From Planctomycetota bacterium (GTDB lineage Bacteria > Planctomycetota > UBA1135 > GCA-002686595): a stretch of 64,000 bases of DNA. Each line of letters starts with the position of its first letter. Positions within the stretch are counted from its first letter, which is position 1. The stretch is from positions 248,001 through 312,000 of the forward strand of contig JADJQU010000003.1 in the NCBI GenBank assembly GCA_016712565.1. Direction: 5' to 3'. The notes under the pieces are model-generated. The model worked only from the letters and a program-made list of their open reading frames with translations. It ran no database searches and was not told where the DNA came from. The translations under genes were made by a program, and so were the position numbers. Of this stretch, positions 63,603 through 64,000 are shown piece by piece.

Positions 63603-64000
63603 GCTCCGGGACGCCCGCCGAGTCGCTGCGCGAACGCCTCGGGGCCCTGCTGAACGAAGCGCGCGCCGCGGGCCTCCTGGAGGAGCTGCGGCCGGAACTG
63701 GAGGCCGCGCTGCGGGCCGGGGCTCCCGATGCGCTCGATCCGCGCACCTCCGTGGACACCTCCGGAGACTCGGGCAGCGTGCCCATGCGCTACGGCATGG
63801 TGGGCGCGAGCCCGGCCATGAACCAGGTCTTCGCGCTGCTGGACCGGGTGGTGGCCAGTCAGGTGGCGGTGCTGATCCAGGGCGAGACCGGCACCGGCAA
63901 GGAACTGGTGGCCAAGGCCCTGCACGAATACGGCCCGCGCAAGTCGAAGCCCTTCCTGGCCGAGAACTGCGCGGCGGTGCCAGCGGATCTCCTGGAGAGC
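63599..64000 (+). CDS. Sigma-54-dependent transcription activator, N-terminal part (runs off window)
   Basis: 134 codons visible. A ~60-residue helical N terminus (SLRERLGALLNEARAAGLLEELRPELEAAL) is followed directly by a sigma-54 AAA+ domain: MVGASPAMNQVFALLDRVV, Walker A QGETGTGKELVAKALHEYGPRKSKPF and NCAAVPADLLES, after which the window ends before the GAFTGA loop. No GAF or receiver domain lies in front, unless the helical part is a binding module. The ATG overlaps the helicase stop, an unusual partner for such a regulator. Confidence 0.88.
   Translation, partial: MSSGTPAESLRERLGALLNEARAAGLLEELRPELEAALRAGAPDALDPRTSVDTSGDSGSVPMRYGMVGASPAMNQVFALLDRVVASQVAVLIQGETGTGKELVAKALHEYGPRKSKPFLAENCAAVPADLLES

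Overview
This 64 kb window comes from a high-GC, Gram-negative-type chromosome and reads like a deep-branching planctomycete. Supporting signs are the GC-rich codon use, many secreted proteins of no known function, a membrane serine/threonine kinase, a SUMF1-fold secreted protein, a PafA-like phosphatase, LPS genes (kdsA and a Kdo-kinase-like protein) and a secreted protein with a C-terminal module I associate with planctomycetes. There is no rRNA or tRNA gene, so the taxonomic call is inference. Many neighbouring genes overlap by 4 nt (ATGA or GTGA), which implies tight operons and translational coupling.

Layout. 1-5.7 kb: the 3' end of pnp, a strong hairpin, then a very large membrane-bound sigma-54 activator with an extracytoplasmic CBM9-like domain. 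5.9-10 kb: a small secreted protein, a secretin lipoprotein and a GspK-like pseudopilin, the last two separated by an IS630-type miniature transposon. 10.1-18.3 kb: lone hydantoinase B, then housekeeping genes purA, uppS, cdsA, phoH, ybeY and a FliA/WhiG-type sigma factor. 18.3-19 kb: a 700 bp non-coding stretch rich in stem-loops. 19-24.3 kb: a NifU/IscU-like scaffold, a GAF sigma-54 activator, a DUF4097 lipoprotein and a divergent PafA-like phosphatase. 24.3-28.2 kb (minus strand): lipid kinase, kdsA and a Ser/Thr kinase in one operon. 28.3-39.8 kb: SDR reductase, valS, SUMF1 protein, RluA-type pseudouridine synthase, unknown secreted protein, acyl-CoA synthetase, truD. 39.8-43.7 kb (minus): rubrerythrin, CPBP protease, HdrD/GlpC-like Fe-S protein, esterase. 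43.9-50 kb: a complete TolC-MFP-RND efflux operon. 50-61 kb: DUF4349 lipoprotein, ankyrin and SRPBCC pair, secreted proteins, HDOD-sthA operon, small outer-membrane lipoprotein, methyltransferase-kinase pair. 61.2-64 kb: a UvrD/PcrA helicase coupled to a third sigma-54 activator that runs off the end.

Reading-frame quality is a caution for any user. Six conserved genes are interrupted, five by +/-1 changes (four in runs of 3-5 identical bases, one best explained by loss of an A from an AA pair) and one by an in-frame TAA. One further base change appears to remove both a stop and the overlapping start of the next gene. Several of these genes are essential elsewhere (purA, cdsA), so sequencing or assembly error is the most likely explanation. 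Coordinates given for those genes span the repaired gene.

The most interesting items are the CBM9/HAMP/GAF/AAA+/winged-helix sigma-54 activator, the transposon remnant between the two secretion genes, the stem-loop cluster at 18.36-18.61 kb, a hairpin that buries the ribosome binding site of the helicase gene, and 12-bp tandem repeats at the 3' ends of phoH and the RND pump gene.
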